In this document: positions 22,568-34,573 of the stretch, piece by piece | How positions within the stretch are numbered: position 1 is the first letter of the stretch | How the letters are laid out: every line of letters starts with the position of its first letter | Source of the DNA: Ctena decussata | Lineage: Eukaryota > Mollusca > Bivalvia > Lucinida > Lucinidae | Length of the DNA: 64,000 nucleotides | Direction of reading: 5' to 3' | Assembly (NCBI GenBank): GCA_963989385.1 | Contig: OZ022499.1 | Location: 34,278,993-34,342,992, forward strand | Program-made: the position numbers and the translations under genes | The notes under the pieces: generated by a model | Databases searched by the model: none | The model's input: only the letters and a program-made list of their open reading frames with translations | Told to the model about the DNA's origin: nothing

Positions 22568-24689
22568 TATTAACGTAATATTTCAAACGAATGTTATCTA
22601 TGGTCGCACCTGGTAACCTGTTTGTGATCAAAGACTACCGTAAATCGGATTTTCTTTCTATTTATTTATTTGCTTGTTTTTTTTTTTTTTTTGTTTGTTT
22701 GTAAAATTTTTAGTTTACAATTACGAATTTCAACGAAAAAAATAATAATGAAAAAAATATATCACGAAAATGATGACAGCCATGTATATGAAAACATGAA
22801 GAAAAATCTCAAATTCGAACTTAGCGAATATTTTTAATTGTATTATTCTCATTCTCGAAAATAAGCGTTAGCGAAAATTTGCCGTTTACAGTGCATGTGT
22901 GTTCGTCGCCAATGCCAACAGCACATGCCTACAGTTTTTATACATGCATAAAAATGATAATAAATGTCATAGTCTGGTTAATCTATATTATGGTCCGTAC
23001 ACCGATGCGACGGTGGTCTTTACATTAACGTGACGTCGTGCGTATATTCCGACGCAACGGTTCGGAAGTTACATCGTCCGTAATAACAATATCGGTTGAA
23101 TGGGGTAACCATTATAGTCCCTACTCTTTAGGCTTCCCTTATATACTCAAAATACCGTTAAATGGCATACTGCATACTAATAATGCATGTTCACCTTGCA
23201 TGGCTCAGTGCACTTGCCATTTAGACAGACAGCAGTAAGGTTTACACTTACTGTCTAGTACTCTTTTGTACCTGATAATATATTTTGTATATATTATATT
23301 TGCAGATGTGAAGTCATGGTGCCGTATCATTTTCATTAAATCATCATAGAATCATCAGTCATATCGTCTTGTGTGTTGTATTACTATCCAGAGTCCGAAC
23401 CCAGTCGGTGACATAAAATCCAAATTAAACGAGATTTTTTTCTGAAAATTACATGAGAATAATAACTTATGAAACTTATTTTGTATATCACTTTATTGAC
23501 TCATATTACATGTATTTCCCATGTACTGAGTTATTAATAAACTTGGAAACTTGGATAAAAGTAATAAAAGCGTCTTGTGGAGATAATGAGTTTGCCAAAG
23601 GGGGTTATCTTTCCCTGATCCGTGCCCACATTTTAGCTCCGCCCACTGGCTTCATCACACGATGAAAGCTGAAAATTCAAATTTTTATTCTTATATTTAC
23701 ACTTTATTTTTTTACCTTTCTGTGCTGTTTTCGTGGTAATTTAATGTAGAATATGCAAAATATGCGTCGGAGAAAAGACAGAAACGACGTATTCATCCTT
23801 TACGTTAAACAGCCGTCGCCATAACGTGGCGTCAATCGAACGTTACGTGGACCAATCAAGACGTTTGTTTACCTTAGACGTCGCTTGACGACAACGTCAC
23901 ATGATCAACTGTCGTTCATCGGTGTATGAAGCCAGTTGCTCTATACGGTTTACCTATGGGAAGCCAGTGGCAAGTGTAAATATTTATGTATAAAATGGCT
24001 GAAAATATATATGATTAGAGTTGGGAGTGCTTTTTTTCCTGGAATTTACAGTACAGAAGTCAAAAAGTAATGTAATCGTCCTGTCATGACAAAATTTTGC
24101 TCCCTTGGATGACCCCTGTTGGGAAAGAGGGGAATAATATAAGTCAGGAAAAAAACTGACGAGCTATATTGGTATGCAGTGGTGGGGTATCACGCAGTTG
24201 TTTGAGGGTTTTGTGAGTGTGTGTGCGTGTGTTTTGGTTTGTATGCTTGCGAACGATTACTATCTTTTTCGGATCGAACGGTTTAGAACGCAACCTTAGG
24301 CAAAGTTTTCATTCCTTTCAAAATGCACTATACCTCATTATGTAACTGATGACACCAGAACACGGAGTAATTACATAGAACGGGAGTTCTGTTTATTTTC
24401 GTAATCAAACACGTATAAACATGATTACGATTATAAATTAGATTCAATCAAATTCATATAATATTATTTTCCAATTCCATGTTTCTTTCAACATCAAACA
24501 TGGCTAAGAAAATTTCGCATGATCTGGTATTTTCGTAGCGAATTGCAGGTTAGACTTGCCACGTCATGAGAAAGTATTCTTGATGTATTAGAACAGTTAA
24601 GACGGGCGGCATATGTCCTATTACACTAGCTTCAGTCTATAAAATTATATTGTCATAGTGTACAAACCATAGGAATAAAACTTTTTGGT
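22568..24689. other. No gene recognised; possible large non-autonomous element inside
   Basis: TACACCGATG at about 23000 and CATCGGTGTA near 23920 are complementary and both lie in CG-rich flanks with several ACGTCG/GACGT motifs, so about 0.93 kb between them could be one element. Otherwise AT-rich DNA without a supported exon. Confidence 0.3.
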
Positions 24690-24945
24690 TGGTTGGTTGT
24701 TTGGGGTTTTATGGCCTTTTGAGACAGTATTTCAGTCTATATCGGGCCGTCTCCCAGAGAGAGAGGGAGAAAGAAGAGAGAAATGATAGACGAGAGAAAA
24801 ATGTCCAAACAACCCACCCGCACCTACTGCAAGCACAGTAGGCCCTTGCCCTACTATAATCCGAATTAATAGGACGCCCCGGCACTGAAAGCTACCCAGC
24901 ACCATTGCACCACCCGACCACCCCCTAGGAATGAAACGGATTCTA
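24690..24945. repeat. Interspersed repeat fragment
   Basis: TTGGTTGTTTGGGGTTTTATGG, then CAGTATTTCAGTCTATATCGG, then a purine-rich tract and a C-rich end (CACCCGACCACCCCC). A faint relative of its middle is at 20610-20680 (CCATATCAAGCCGCCTCCC). Familiar in style from mollusc SINE-like repeats, but not classified here. Confidence 0.45.
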
Positions 24946-25111
24946 TAATTTCCGATAGATGAATTTTTATACCAATGATATTCTAGACTAACCATGTCTT
25001 ATTAGAGTCGATGTAACAATTTGGCATTTTTCAAATTTACAGGCTGACACTTGTTAGTGGAACTGTACGTAGCCAGTCCTATGTCCTATCAATATCTGCA
25101 ATCCAGTAGAC

Positions 25112-25347
25112 CAGGCCCCGAGGTTATAAAACTTTTTTCGTGCTCAACCCAGCTGAGCAGGAAATTTTCTCTGCTGATAAATATGAAAATGCCAACTAAT
25201 GTTGGCATTTTCATATTCATAAGCGGAGAAAATTTCATACTCAGCTGAACTGAGCATGACTGTACTTATCAGTAATTTTCAATTAATTAGCAGGTAAAAA
25301 TGCTCAACTCAGCTGAGCATGAAAAAATGTTTTATAACCTCGGGGCC
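25112..25347. mobile_element. GGCCCCGAGG MITE, copy 1
   Basis: The ends CAGGCCCCGAGGTTATAAAA and TTTTATAACCTCGGGGCC are complementary. Inside, the AGCTGAG-type palindrome (CTCAACTCAGCTGAGCATGA) is repeated four times in alternating orientation, and ATGAAAATGCCAAC...GTTGGCATTTTCAT forms the central stem. The element therefore folds at three nested levels. Non-coding. Confidence 0.85.
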
Positions 25348-26228
25348 AGGAGATCCGCACTCAATGTGCCCAGAGCTAGAAAAAGTTGCATTAGGGTGGC
25401 AGTCAGTGACTGCTGTGTCACTGAACGTCAGCGGTGGCGTGAGCCTTATCAGACCAGTAAAATTGTACACACTCAAAACTCATCACGCACCAAGGTAATG
25501 TGTCTATTAAGGTTTCGAACCATGGGGGTTGTGGAGAAACAAACAACACCTGCCTGATTATAACTCACGTGTATGTTGTACTAGAAAAGCTATCGTCATC
25601 AACGTCAGGCTTTTCAGAAATGTTCGATTTGTTTTAGACTCATAATTTAGATCATTGCCTTTTCAACATTTGGACCCCTGTTTAATATCAGTCTTTGAAT
25701 CGACTGCCTTATAAAATTTAAGAAATTAAAGAATGTTATTCTCTGGGTTTCGTCACCAGATCATTTCAGGGTCACTGATGAGGCTCATATAGCCGAAACT
25801 TCGAAGTATGGCCCATTTCCCTTCTTGCGAATGTGCTCTCTGCTCTTGAAGGAACTCTTTTAGATTTAATTTCACAAATGGGCGAAATGACCCCATTTCC
25901 AACTTTTCGCTGCAGTCATTAGTTTCTATTGCAGGCACAGAACAAAGAATCAATGTTACGCAAAGCTGACTTCAAATGTCTTCCTTCAGGTTAAATCGAT
26001 GTGTTTATCTAATTTTGCGCCATACTTGTTCATCGAAGATGGGCAAACTGGTATCAATCACTGAGCCAGCTCATTCATTGAGTCACTGAAAACGCAGTGA
26101 ACGGTGATGTTAAAAAAACAAACGTCAGTTGGCAAGTTAAACGTCAAATTGATGTATAGCTTTGGATACTTAAACTGTATGATAAAACCCATTCTTTTTT
26201 GTCATGGATGTGTACAGATCCTGGATCC
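25348..26228. other. No gene recognised
   Basis: A minus-strand open frame at about 25753-25953 has a protein-like composition, but I could not assign it or frame it with convincing splice sites. Otherwise nothing is visible. Confidence 0.4.
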
Positions 26229-26445
26229 GTATTCATAAAGCCACTTAAGTCGTTGCTATGCTGTTGCTAAGGCTAAATTTCTTTGAAGGAGATTCCCTAC
26301 AACTATGAAATTTGGTCTGGAGGAACAGTCTTACAAAGACTGTTCCTCCAGACCAAATTTCATAGCTGTAGGGAATCTCCTTTAAAGATATTTAGCCTTA
26401 GCAACCGCATAGCAACGACTTAAGTCGTTTTATGAATACGGCCCC
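26229..26445. mobile_element. Palindromic MITE (GGGGCCGTATTCA ends), copy 2
   Basis: Same family as 10859-11060, folding almost end to end around GAACAGTCTTACAAAGACTGTTC. The octamer CTGGATCC is present immediately left (26221-26228) and right (26446-26453), consistent with an 8-bp target duplication of hAT type. The left terminus has lost its GGGGCC bases relative to the right. Confidence 0.8.
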
Positions 26446-26908
26446 CTGGATCCTAAACTTAAGTCTTCTTGTAAAAAGAACAAGAAGACCAAGAAATTCA
26501 ACCTTGTTTTAAATTATGAAATGATTTTCTTTTAAATCTGAAACAAATACTTCTTTTTCTATGACGTCATGGGAAGATGAGGAGTTGAGTTTCAATTTTT
26601 ACGTGAAAACAACAAAAATTTCAACAGCTAATGAAAATTAATGCTTGCATCAATTCACTCGTAATGCGTATGGATTAGGCGGAAAGTAAGCACATCTTTA
26701 CGGACATCTTGACGGCATGTTAGTCTGTTTAGAATTTATCTCAATACCTCCACGGACGATTAATGCGGATATCTGAGAGCTAAAAGTTCTGCGTAAAAAA
26801 CGTCAAACCATCACATTTTCACGACGTCATTAGAACAGAAATTGTTTGTTTCATGCTCAAAAGGAAGTCTTTTAGTGAGATACAAATGATCAAAGCATTT
26901 GATGATAT

Positions 26909-27128
26909 GAGCCGCGACACGACAAAACCAACAAAGTGGTTGTGCGCCCAGCGCAGACTCAGATCAGCCTGGGCATCCGCCCAGTCTGATCAGAGTCTTC
27001 GCTGTCCGCACGGAGGTAGCTGAGATCCTTAGCTACCCTTTAAGCCGCTAAGGAAGAGTCTGATCAGATGGATGCCCAGGCATGTCTGAGCGCACAATCA
27101 CATTGTTGGTTTTCTCGTGTCGCGTCTC
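26909..27128 (+). mobile_element. GAGCCGCGAC MITE, copy 2
   Basis: 220 bp, same orientation as the copies at 19782, 33778 and 35877. A deletion in the right half removes part of the GATCAGACTGGGC...GATCTGAGTCTGCG block, so the hairpin is less regular. Confidence 0.85.
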
Positions 27129-28132
27129 ATATGTTGTTTGACTGGAAAACTGAAAAATTTGGTTTAGTCCTATTCCAGCTTAAAGTTATACTTAGATTCT
27201 GTTAATGAAATAATACTGACCGTTTTCAAATCTACAAACAAAACATTTCTTTTGACGTTGTCTTCATACACTATAAAGAACAGTTCTTTTGTTGATCAAC
27301 CAGCAACAAAGTAGAAAACAATTAATTTTAAGAGATTCAAATATTACCGAGTTAGGGTTGCTTTAGCGAGCTTTTCTGACATTTTCCAACAACGAGTCAA
27401 GAATATGTTATGCTATAAACAGCAGTTTTTTATGACAAAAACTCACTTTAGATTATAAATTGCGGGTTAAATGCAAAAAATTAGCCTTAAATTCTCCAAA
27501 GATAACTATATATGATTCAGAGTGTTCATTATTTGCGTATGTTCATATTAAATGACAAAATGCATCATGATGATTGTTTTCTCTCTGACAGATTATTAAA
27601 GCCTTCAAAAATGCAACTTTCTTTGCAAATTTCATTTACGAGTCTTTGCGTTGACTAATGTTTACACTAGCCCCTGTATTTCAATTTTCGCGGGAGTTAT
27701 TGCATCCTCTGGCAGCTGGCAGCTGACGTAAGGCGTCTTCTTGTGTCATACCCTAGTGGGTCTGAAATAATCATTACCCCCGGGGTCAACAGCGGTGCAC
27801 TATGACAAATTCTCATTGATCATGCGAAATTACTGCATATCATTGCAACCGTGTCAAGTAATGAAATCTCTAAGACATCTTGGAAGGTTTAATTATTAAA
27901 ACAAAGTTACCGAAGAATGGTGTGGTTGTTTGTGAATATTTTGATATAATTCAAGTAGTACAACCAAATTTAGTTCTGCGGTTTTTGCTCACTGTGTATA
28001 TAGTATTCGTATATACACTTGCTATATTTTTTATGTATGTTTTTGTTTCAAAATGTTCCTTAGACAGTTGTACCAAAAAGAAAACAAATTCGTCTTATTA
28101 TGTTAAATCAAATCACTAAAAGTGAGACACCA
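27129..28132. other. No gene recognised
   Basis: AT-rich DNA. An open frame near 27880-28119 is hydrophobic and low in complexity, and I do not regard it as a gene. Confidence 0.4.
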
Positions 28133-28213
28133 TGTGTGGATGGATGGATGGAAGGATGGATTTTGCTAACAACTAGATAGATAGATAGATAGATATATAG
28201 ATAGATATATAGG
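28133..28213. repeat. (GGAT)n and (GATA)n microsatellites
   Basis: GATGGATGGATGG followed, after a short spacer, by GATAGATAGATAGATAGATA and TATA-interrupted GATA units. Confidence 0.9.
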
Positions 28214-28831
28214 TAGCCACGTATGCATATAACACTTGAACGTAGGATGAATCTCGCCTCCAAATGCATCAGAAAGGAATCTTTATTAATTGATTCATCT
28301 CTTCTCAAAAGTCTACTTCTCTTACTTAATCAGACATTAATAGCAGCATAAAGTCAAAATTAGAACACAATGAACCGATTCAAAGGACCAGAAATGAAGA
28401 AATGGACATCTCTCAACAGCTGATCGTTATTTTGGCCAATACCGTGGCAGACCCTATGCACCATACCGATTTCAGCTTATCGGGCAGTGATCAAAATGAT
28501 AACAACCCCTTGAAATTAGCAGATGTTACTGTCAATGAAAGACCCCTTTATTAAAAGTCTGATACCCTTTTCACTCTAAATATTCGAAGACCTTAGCCAT
28601 TCCTGTAATAAACCATTCTATCCCTTTAATTTGAATCAATTCAATTTGTTCATCACGGGATATTTTATTAAACTGTAGATAAGTATTATAAACCCTAATC
28701 AGACTGCTTTTAAGCCTCATCTGGGTCAGCATTGCTGCATTAATGTTTGAAGTTAGTATGGTATCACAAAATTAAATGTTGAAAGATTCGATCAGTATTG
28801 GACACAAACCAATAACATTATCAGAATCATA

Positions 28832-28837
28832 TTTATT
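28832..28837 (-). terminator. Candidate poly(A) signal, minus strand
   Basis: AATAAA on the minus strand, about 55 nt after the stop of the small candidate frame at 28890-29075. The hexamer is common in this AT-rich DNA. Confidence 0.25.
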
Positions 28838-28889
28838 CATATCTTTTAAATTTATCTATCATTTAAATAAAATAAACTTTAGATTGGTT

Positions 28890-29075
28890 TTAATTGTCAG
28901 AGATATTCCAATGATTAATATCAGGGCGCGTGTATGATGAGTTTTGGACTGCCGTTTGAAGAAAGTCTTGATAAAGTATCACTCGCGTGTCATCAAAGTG
29001 TTCAGGCTCTTTAGATTCAATCTGATGGTTAATAGCATCATCAGATACAGCGATAAACTTATCTAGTCTTGTCAT
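28890..29075 (-). CDS. Candidate small protein or terminal exon, unassigned
   Basis: 61-codon frame starting with ATG at 29075. It has a protein-like composition, rich in D, E, N and S and free of low complexity (for example KEPEHFDDTRVILYQDFLQT). A good splice acceptor, GATTTTTACAG, lies just upstream of the ATG on the minus strand, and AATAAA lies 55 nt after the stop, so it could be the last exon of a gene. Against this, the frame is short, an in-frame stop and a tiny upstream ATG frame lie between acceptor and ATG, and no domain or family is recognised. Function unknown. Confidence 0.28.
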   Translation of the reverse strand: MTRLDKFIAVSDDAINHQIESKEPEHFDDTRVILYQDFLQTAVQNSSYTRPDINHWNISDN

Positions 29076-30432
29076 TAGATGTCATCATTCATAAACTGTA
29101 AAAATCTTTGTTGATCATTATGATCTTGGTACATGTCGCGTGGGGCTGCGGTCAGATCATTGATTAAGGCAGTAAAATATGGTTTTTATGATTTTTGTCT
29201 ATCCTACTTCCGGTAAAAATAGATTTCAGTTGGTTTGATACGTTATCTTCTTGCTATATATTTTACTAATTCGTCTACAAAATGATATATTGCAAATGAC
29301 ATTGTCTTGACGTTTCGAGTTTGAAATCAGCATGAGTAAAATGGATTGGATTTAATAATACCACACCAGATATTTGTACAAAGGCCTGTTTCTGTAAAAA
29401 AAAAAAAAATTCGAATTTCTGCCCTGTTGTTTGTCATTGCTTCATTCGTGTCATTGTAAAGTGGAACAACAATGACTTTTGCCGATGTTTCATAATTGTC
29501 CTTATGAAATTTTATCAAAATTATGTTAAATTACTCGAATGGTATACACGTTTTAAAGCTTTAAACGCCAGTGAAGAAAATAGCTGAATTTTCAAACAGC
29601 GTAGAGCCTGATGAGGTTGCCCATTATGTAGATAATTCGCCTTATAAACAGCGTACTGTGTAAGAGGCAGATATGGGTTTCAATGCATTTATCTGTGAAA
29701 TGTGCAGTTGCAGAAATGTTTAACCGCTGAAACTTTGCTTCTTTATTCTGATGACTTGGGGGAGGTTTCAGTCGTATATAGCTAACACGGAGAAATGTGT
29801 GTTAGAGGCTTATAAATGCTATACCATTAAGTATTTTTTTAAATAAATAAGTAAATGAACCCCAAAACGATGTTGCAACAGGGGTGAACATAATTTAATA
29901 TTTTGGGTCACCCAAGTGTTTTCAATGATATCATCACAACAGCACAAAACAACAACGTCAAAAGTTCGAATCAGGTTCAACACATTTCATCTAACCAACC
30001 GCAGCATAATTACAAATAACTTATTGATGTGCAGTCATGATACCTCTACCTGTTCATCATAAACAAATAACTGATTACTATCCTATATAAACGGGGAGTT
30101 AGGCAAGGTGGGGTTATACGCTCATTGGTTTTATGCATAATTATAAAACTATGTTTGTACAACCTGTAATCATTGAATCGCAAAATATACAACCTTATGA
30201 CTTCAGATATCAGGTCACCATCAATGTCATTTAGCATGCTTGGCTTATTACTTTAGATTACTTTAGATGCGGGTTTGGTCACTCGGAGTCGACAGGTATA
30301 TATGACTCCTAATGACCGCAGGTAAGCTATACTAATGTAATATAGATTCGTGGGTCAGTGAAAGTGACTACATTGGTTAACGTCTTGTCATATCTGTTAT
30401 TGCTATAAGGCGAACAAAGAGAAGCACACTGC
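29076..30432. other. No gene recognised
   Basis: AT-rich stretch with A-runs near 29397 and no supported element. A short minus-strand frame near 29327-29518 ends in a T-run that mimics a splice acceptor. Confidence 0.4.
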
Positions 30433-30530
30433 TAGGGTAGATGCGTACACTTGCAGGGGAAGCAACTGTGCCTTTTGCATTTTGCCTCCCTTCTCAATGA
30501 GGATCAACTCCTAGAGGTAATTATTAAAGT
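30433..30530. mobile_element. TTAAGG-ended MITE, fragment
   Basis: GCGTACACTTGCAGGGGAAG, TTTTGCCTCCCTTCTCA and CAACTCCTAGAGGTAATT match the reverse-complement right half of the copy at 12212. Truncated. Confidence 0.5.
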
Positions 30531-32395
30531 TAAAGGCACACCCCGTATATATTTTTAAGAAATAAATTATGTGCATGATAATGACTGAAATTAAAAGAAC
30601 TTTTGTCTGCCAAACCAATCAATGGTCATGACTATCTAAGATGAGCATGTGTCGACATATCGTCTCTGCCTCGATCTCCAATAAAAATGTTTTTGCTGAA
30701 TACTATTGCGCACAAGTCTTGATTTTATTGCATGTTTTAAACAAATATCACTCTCTCTCTTGTAAGATTTTCTAACTGAATATATGCATGAGTATATCTT
30801 TAATACGCATTGAGTCTTACTAGTTTCTTTTTTTTGTGCGTGTGTTTTAACGACAGATTCTATCTGTTGCCCCCAGGCTACCCAAGTGTCTTTTTGAGAG
30901 TCGTATTCTTTCGCTCTCAACTGAAGTGATCATAAGAACATTTCGCTGAGACCATCTGGATTGACAAACCAGTTTTGTACAAAGTTAAATGAAATCTTTT
31001 TTAACGTATACTTGTGCATGTTTAATGGTGTATAATCACAAGTATCCGAATAATGACATCAGCGACAGGAAAATGTAACGAAAAAAACAAACAAAAAAAA
31101 TGTATATTAGAAATTATTACGCCAACTGTGGTTACAATACCATATTCGCTCCTTTAAGCGCCTCTTTAAGCGCCCATTATACATTTTTTTCGAGTAAAAT
31201 AAATTAGCTGTCCCCTATAAGCTGCTAAAATGTTGTAAAATTACCGAAAATAGTATTCCGAGTTCTTCAATCATTGACCCTAATTCAATGTAAAAGTAAT
31301 TCCTCATCTTTTTTCCAGGCCTTGCTCGTGTGTTTCATTGGACGTCTTAGGGTAGCTTGTAAGTGGCTAGTTCTAGAACAATACACATGGCATATTGTAA
31401 ACACAAAGTGGACACCCTCTAGTAGGTTAAAGCGTCGGTAATACTAAATACCGAAAACATTAACAATATCAATACAGTTTATAGTTAGTGAAAACTTGTT
31501 ATCATCGTCGGGACTCAGAACTAACGTGTAAACAGACGATTTTTTTGCAGGTGCATAAATTGATTTCCGCTTAATTGCTCATTATGTATTCAAGTATACG
31601 TCGAATAGGACTTCAGTTTGAAATTGTTTAGAGCAACCGACGATACAGCTGTACCATGACTTAATTTTGATAGAATCTGTCATTTCAGGCCATCGGTCCT
31701 TTTTTAATTTAAAGAGTAACTGCACACTCAGGAACTGACTGAATCAGATCCCAAACTCTATCCCCAACATTTTAAGTCGGCATTTCTCTCGAGCAAGGCC
31801 TCTGGTATCATAATTTTGAGATGCATTAAGCTCTACATTGGCTCGGACTAACTGATGGGCCGTAAAGCCCAAACACCCTTCGTTTTTTTTTGTTTTTTTT
31901 TTTGGGTTTTTTTTTTTCTAATCTCTTTATGGCATGCCATAGACTGGCTTTTGTCGTATGTTTTATAATTTTCAAAACGTCTACACTAATCTCTGCTTTG
32001 GCACGGAATAGTTTGATTCTAGCACTTGCTACAAAAATGCCTTGCTGACCAGTAACATGTTTAGAGAAGGAAAGGTCAGAGTCGGTGACTTGTCACACCC
32101 GCGTGTATTTGCCAGAACCGTAGTTCGTGACACACTTGTAATACAGTGGTTATACAATAATATATGAAGATAATTATCACCAATAATACATTTATGTACG
32201 GGTCATGATATCTTACGTAACAACACTAGCAGCTGTAACAACTAATTTATTGGTTATTGCGGATTATGCAACAATCAATCAAGTCAGTTGCATTAGCTGA
32301 TAAAATAGGTTGTATTAATGGACGTGGCTTGAGGTCCATATTCTCCAATGCATCTAATTGATTTAGAGGCTGGAACTGTTTAAGTAAAAGTAAAA
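30531..32395. other. No gene recognised; short repeat at about 31712-31766
   Basis: The segment 31712-31766 (AAAGAGTAACTGCACACTCAGG, then AACTGACTGAATCAGATCCC) matches 52240-52300. A T-run with G interruptions lies at 31883-31920. A possible 100-bp minus-strand exon at 30821-30920 is discussed under findings. No other structure seen. Confidence 0.4.
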
Positions 32396-32626
32396 CAGGC
32401 CCTGAGGTCGTGCTCAACTCAGCTGAGCATGATATTTTCTCTGCTGATAAATATGAAAATGCCAACTAATTTTGGCATTTTCATATTTATAAGCAAAGAA
32501 AATTTCATACTCAGCTAAACTGAGCAAGAAAACAACTGTATTTATCAGTAATTTGCCATTTATTACCAGATAAAATTTCATGCTCAGCTGAGTTGAGCAT
32601 GAAAAAAGTTTTATAACCTCGGGGCC
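32396..32626. mobile_element. GGCCCCGAGG MITE, copy 2
   Basis: 231 bp. The right end is intact (TTATAACCTCGGGGCC), but the left end has lost about 16 bp: CAGGCCCTGAGGTC runs straight into GTGCTCAACTCAGCTGAGC. The central ATGAAAATGCCAAC stem is retained. Confidence 0.85.
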
Positions 32627-33777
32627 AGAATAAAATGTAAAATGTTGTAATAATTATAAGTTAGTAAAGGAAATTAGCCGTACTTCAAGCGTCGTTATAA
32701 GGACGTAGGAAGCATACATGCGTGGGCGTACTGAAGCTTATTCTGTATATAGACATTTTGGTGAGTGCAACGATAATCAAAATGCATTTGGAATCTTGGT
32801 ACCCATTGACCAAAGTGTCAAATACTGTCAGCAGGAATGAGCCTGTAGAAGAGTACAAATGACATACGTTCATTTCATTTTGGATTAGCTCGTTGAGTCC
32901 AGATAACTGTGAACTAAAACTGGCGTGAAAATATTCGAAGATTTCTGGGCATGATGCATATAAACTTTGGATAAAATCCTAGATAAACCAGATTACATGT
33001 AATAATCCATCGAGCATCTGATGCTTACGGCATTTGGGCAATTTCCAATGACCTGTTATTATTAATTGGCCAAATTTCATTGCTACATTACATAAGAATA
33101 TATAGGTCATTCATATCCATCATTACCAATAAAAGTTTGGCATGCATCTAGAAAAGAAGCCTCCAGAAATAATGCAAATATAATTTTTGCAGTCTGCCTG
33201 CTCTAAAATTGTATACACTCTGCTCGAACATGCAATGTATTCTGATTGTTCAGAGAGCTTGAGTTCCATGATGCAGGGCCTGTGGGCTTTGAATCGTTAC
33301 TGGTTGCGTGTGGTGTCAGACTCTCTTTCTTGTGTCGTTTCCTGACATTAGTCGAATCTTTACAAAATGGGTCCCCAACCATATGCCTATATCAGACTGC
33401 GCTCCTGCTGTCTTGCCAAATAATTCCAGCAATTGCAAGGTCCTGTTACCATGGTTACAGTCTAAGCGTACTACGCAATGCTCACATCAGCCGCGCAAGC
33501 TGGTATGACCTTGCGTAGTACGTATACAGTGAGTATGTATAATATATCTAAAGACAGGTTTTGTCCCAAAGCGGCATTAATGTAGCTTATTACTCAATAT
33601 TCTGAGAGAATCACGAAATCCAATCTAACCTATAATGTGAATAATTTTGTTGGCTATTTAAGCAAACCAGTGTTAGGTAGATCCCAATTAAGATTATCCA
33701 GAGAACAGGTCGAACTCAGGTTGTACATGTATTACATAAAATCTTGGAAAAGCAGTGGAATACCAGAAAATAGACTT
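32627..33777. other. No gene recognised; 12-bp hairpin at 33467-33522
   Basis: CGTACTACGCAA (33467-33478) and TTGCGTAGTACG (33511-33522) are perfect complements around a 32-nt loop. Just upstream is GTTACCATGGTTAC (33445-33458), which resembles an RFX X-box. Two overlapping open frames here are unassigned. Confidence 0.4.
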
Positions 33778-34013
33778 GAGCCGCGACACGACAAAACCAA
33801 CAATGTGGTTGTGCGCCCAGCGCAGACTCAGATCAGCCTGGGCATCCGCCCAGTCTGATCAGAGTCTTCACTGTCCGCATGGAGGTAGCTTAGAGCCTTA
33901 CCCACCCATACAGCACTTAACGAAGAGTCTGGTCAAACTGGGTTAATGACCAGGCTTATCTGTGTCTACGCTGTGCGCACAACCACATTGTTGGTTTTGT
34001 CATGTCGCGGCTC
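33778..34013 (+). mobile_element. GAGCCGCGAC MITE, copy 3
   Basis: 236 bp. The ends GAGCCGCGACACGACAAAAC and GTTTTGTCATGTCGCGGCTC are nearly perfect complements. The internal loop CTTACCCACCCATACAGCAC differs from the GTAGCT...AAGCGCTTA loop of the other copies. Confidence 0.87.
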
Positions 34014-34197
34014 ACTTGCATCTAAAGATTTCCTTGTCCTGTCCATACATGAAAATGCTATTTGCATTCTTCCTAAAAGTTATTAATTTAGAATATTTTT
34101 TTTTCTCTGAAATGTAATTTATGATGGTATCACGTCACTTTGTTTCCCCATTTACATGCATGCGGAAGCTTAGAGAAATTATTCCGCTGAGCCACTA

Positions 34198-34573
34198 CAC
34201 TGTAAAAATCGCGCTTAGCTATAAAACACAAGTGGTTACATGTTTAGGTGTAAACATGTTTAGGAATATGTCACATAGCTAAACATGTACGCCTTTTCTA
34301 TTATTTTCCCAGACAAAGTCTGCTAAACACGTTTTATCATTCTGTTACGCGTTTCGGATGAATTCATTCTCTCTTTTCCCCGTTGAAGAACGAAAAAAGA
34401 GACGAAAATGTTAACAGGAACTTTTCAAAATAAAAGGTAGATATAACCAGTTTTGTACATGTTTAATTTCTAAACATAAACCTGACCATGTTGCAAATTG
34501 AACATGTTACGATTTAAACACATAAAAAATCGGACTGCATTTTTTCATTGATTCTAAACACATTTTTACAGTG
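34198..34573. mobile_element. MITE with CACTGTAAAAAT ends and TA flanks
   Basis: The left CACTGTAAAAATCG and right ATTTTTACAGTG are complementary and TA flanks both (34196-34197, 34574-34575). The interior repeats AAACATGTT/AACATGTTTA several times. Same terminus as the element at 6079, so both were probably moved by related Tc1/mariner-type transposases. Confidence 0.75.

Noticed and set aside
25753..25953. 66-codon minus-strand frame
   Set aside because: Looks protein-like in composition, but has no recognised family, start or splice context. Left unassigned.
33445..33458. RFX X-box-like GTTACCATGGTTAC
   Set aside because: A single palindromic match with no gene start nearby; not enough to call a regulatory site.
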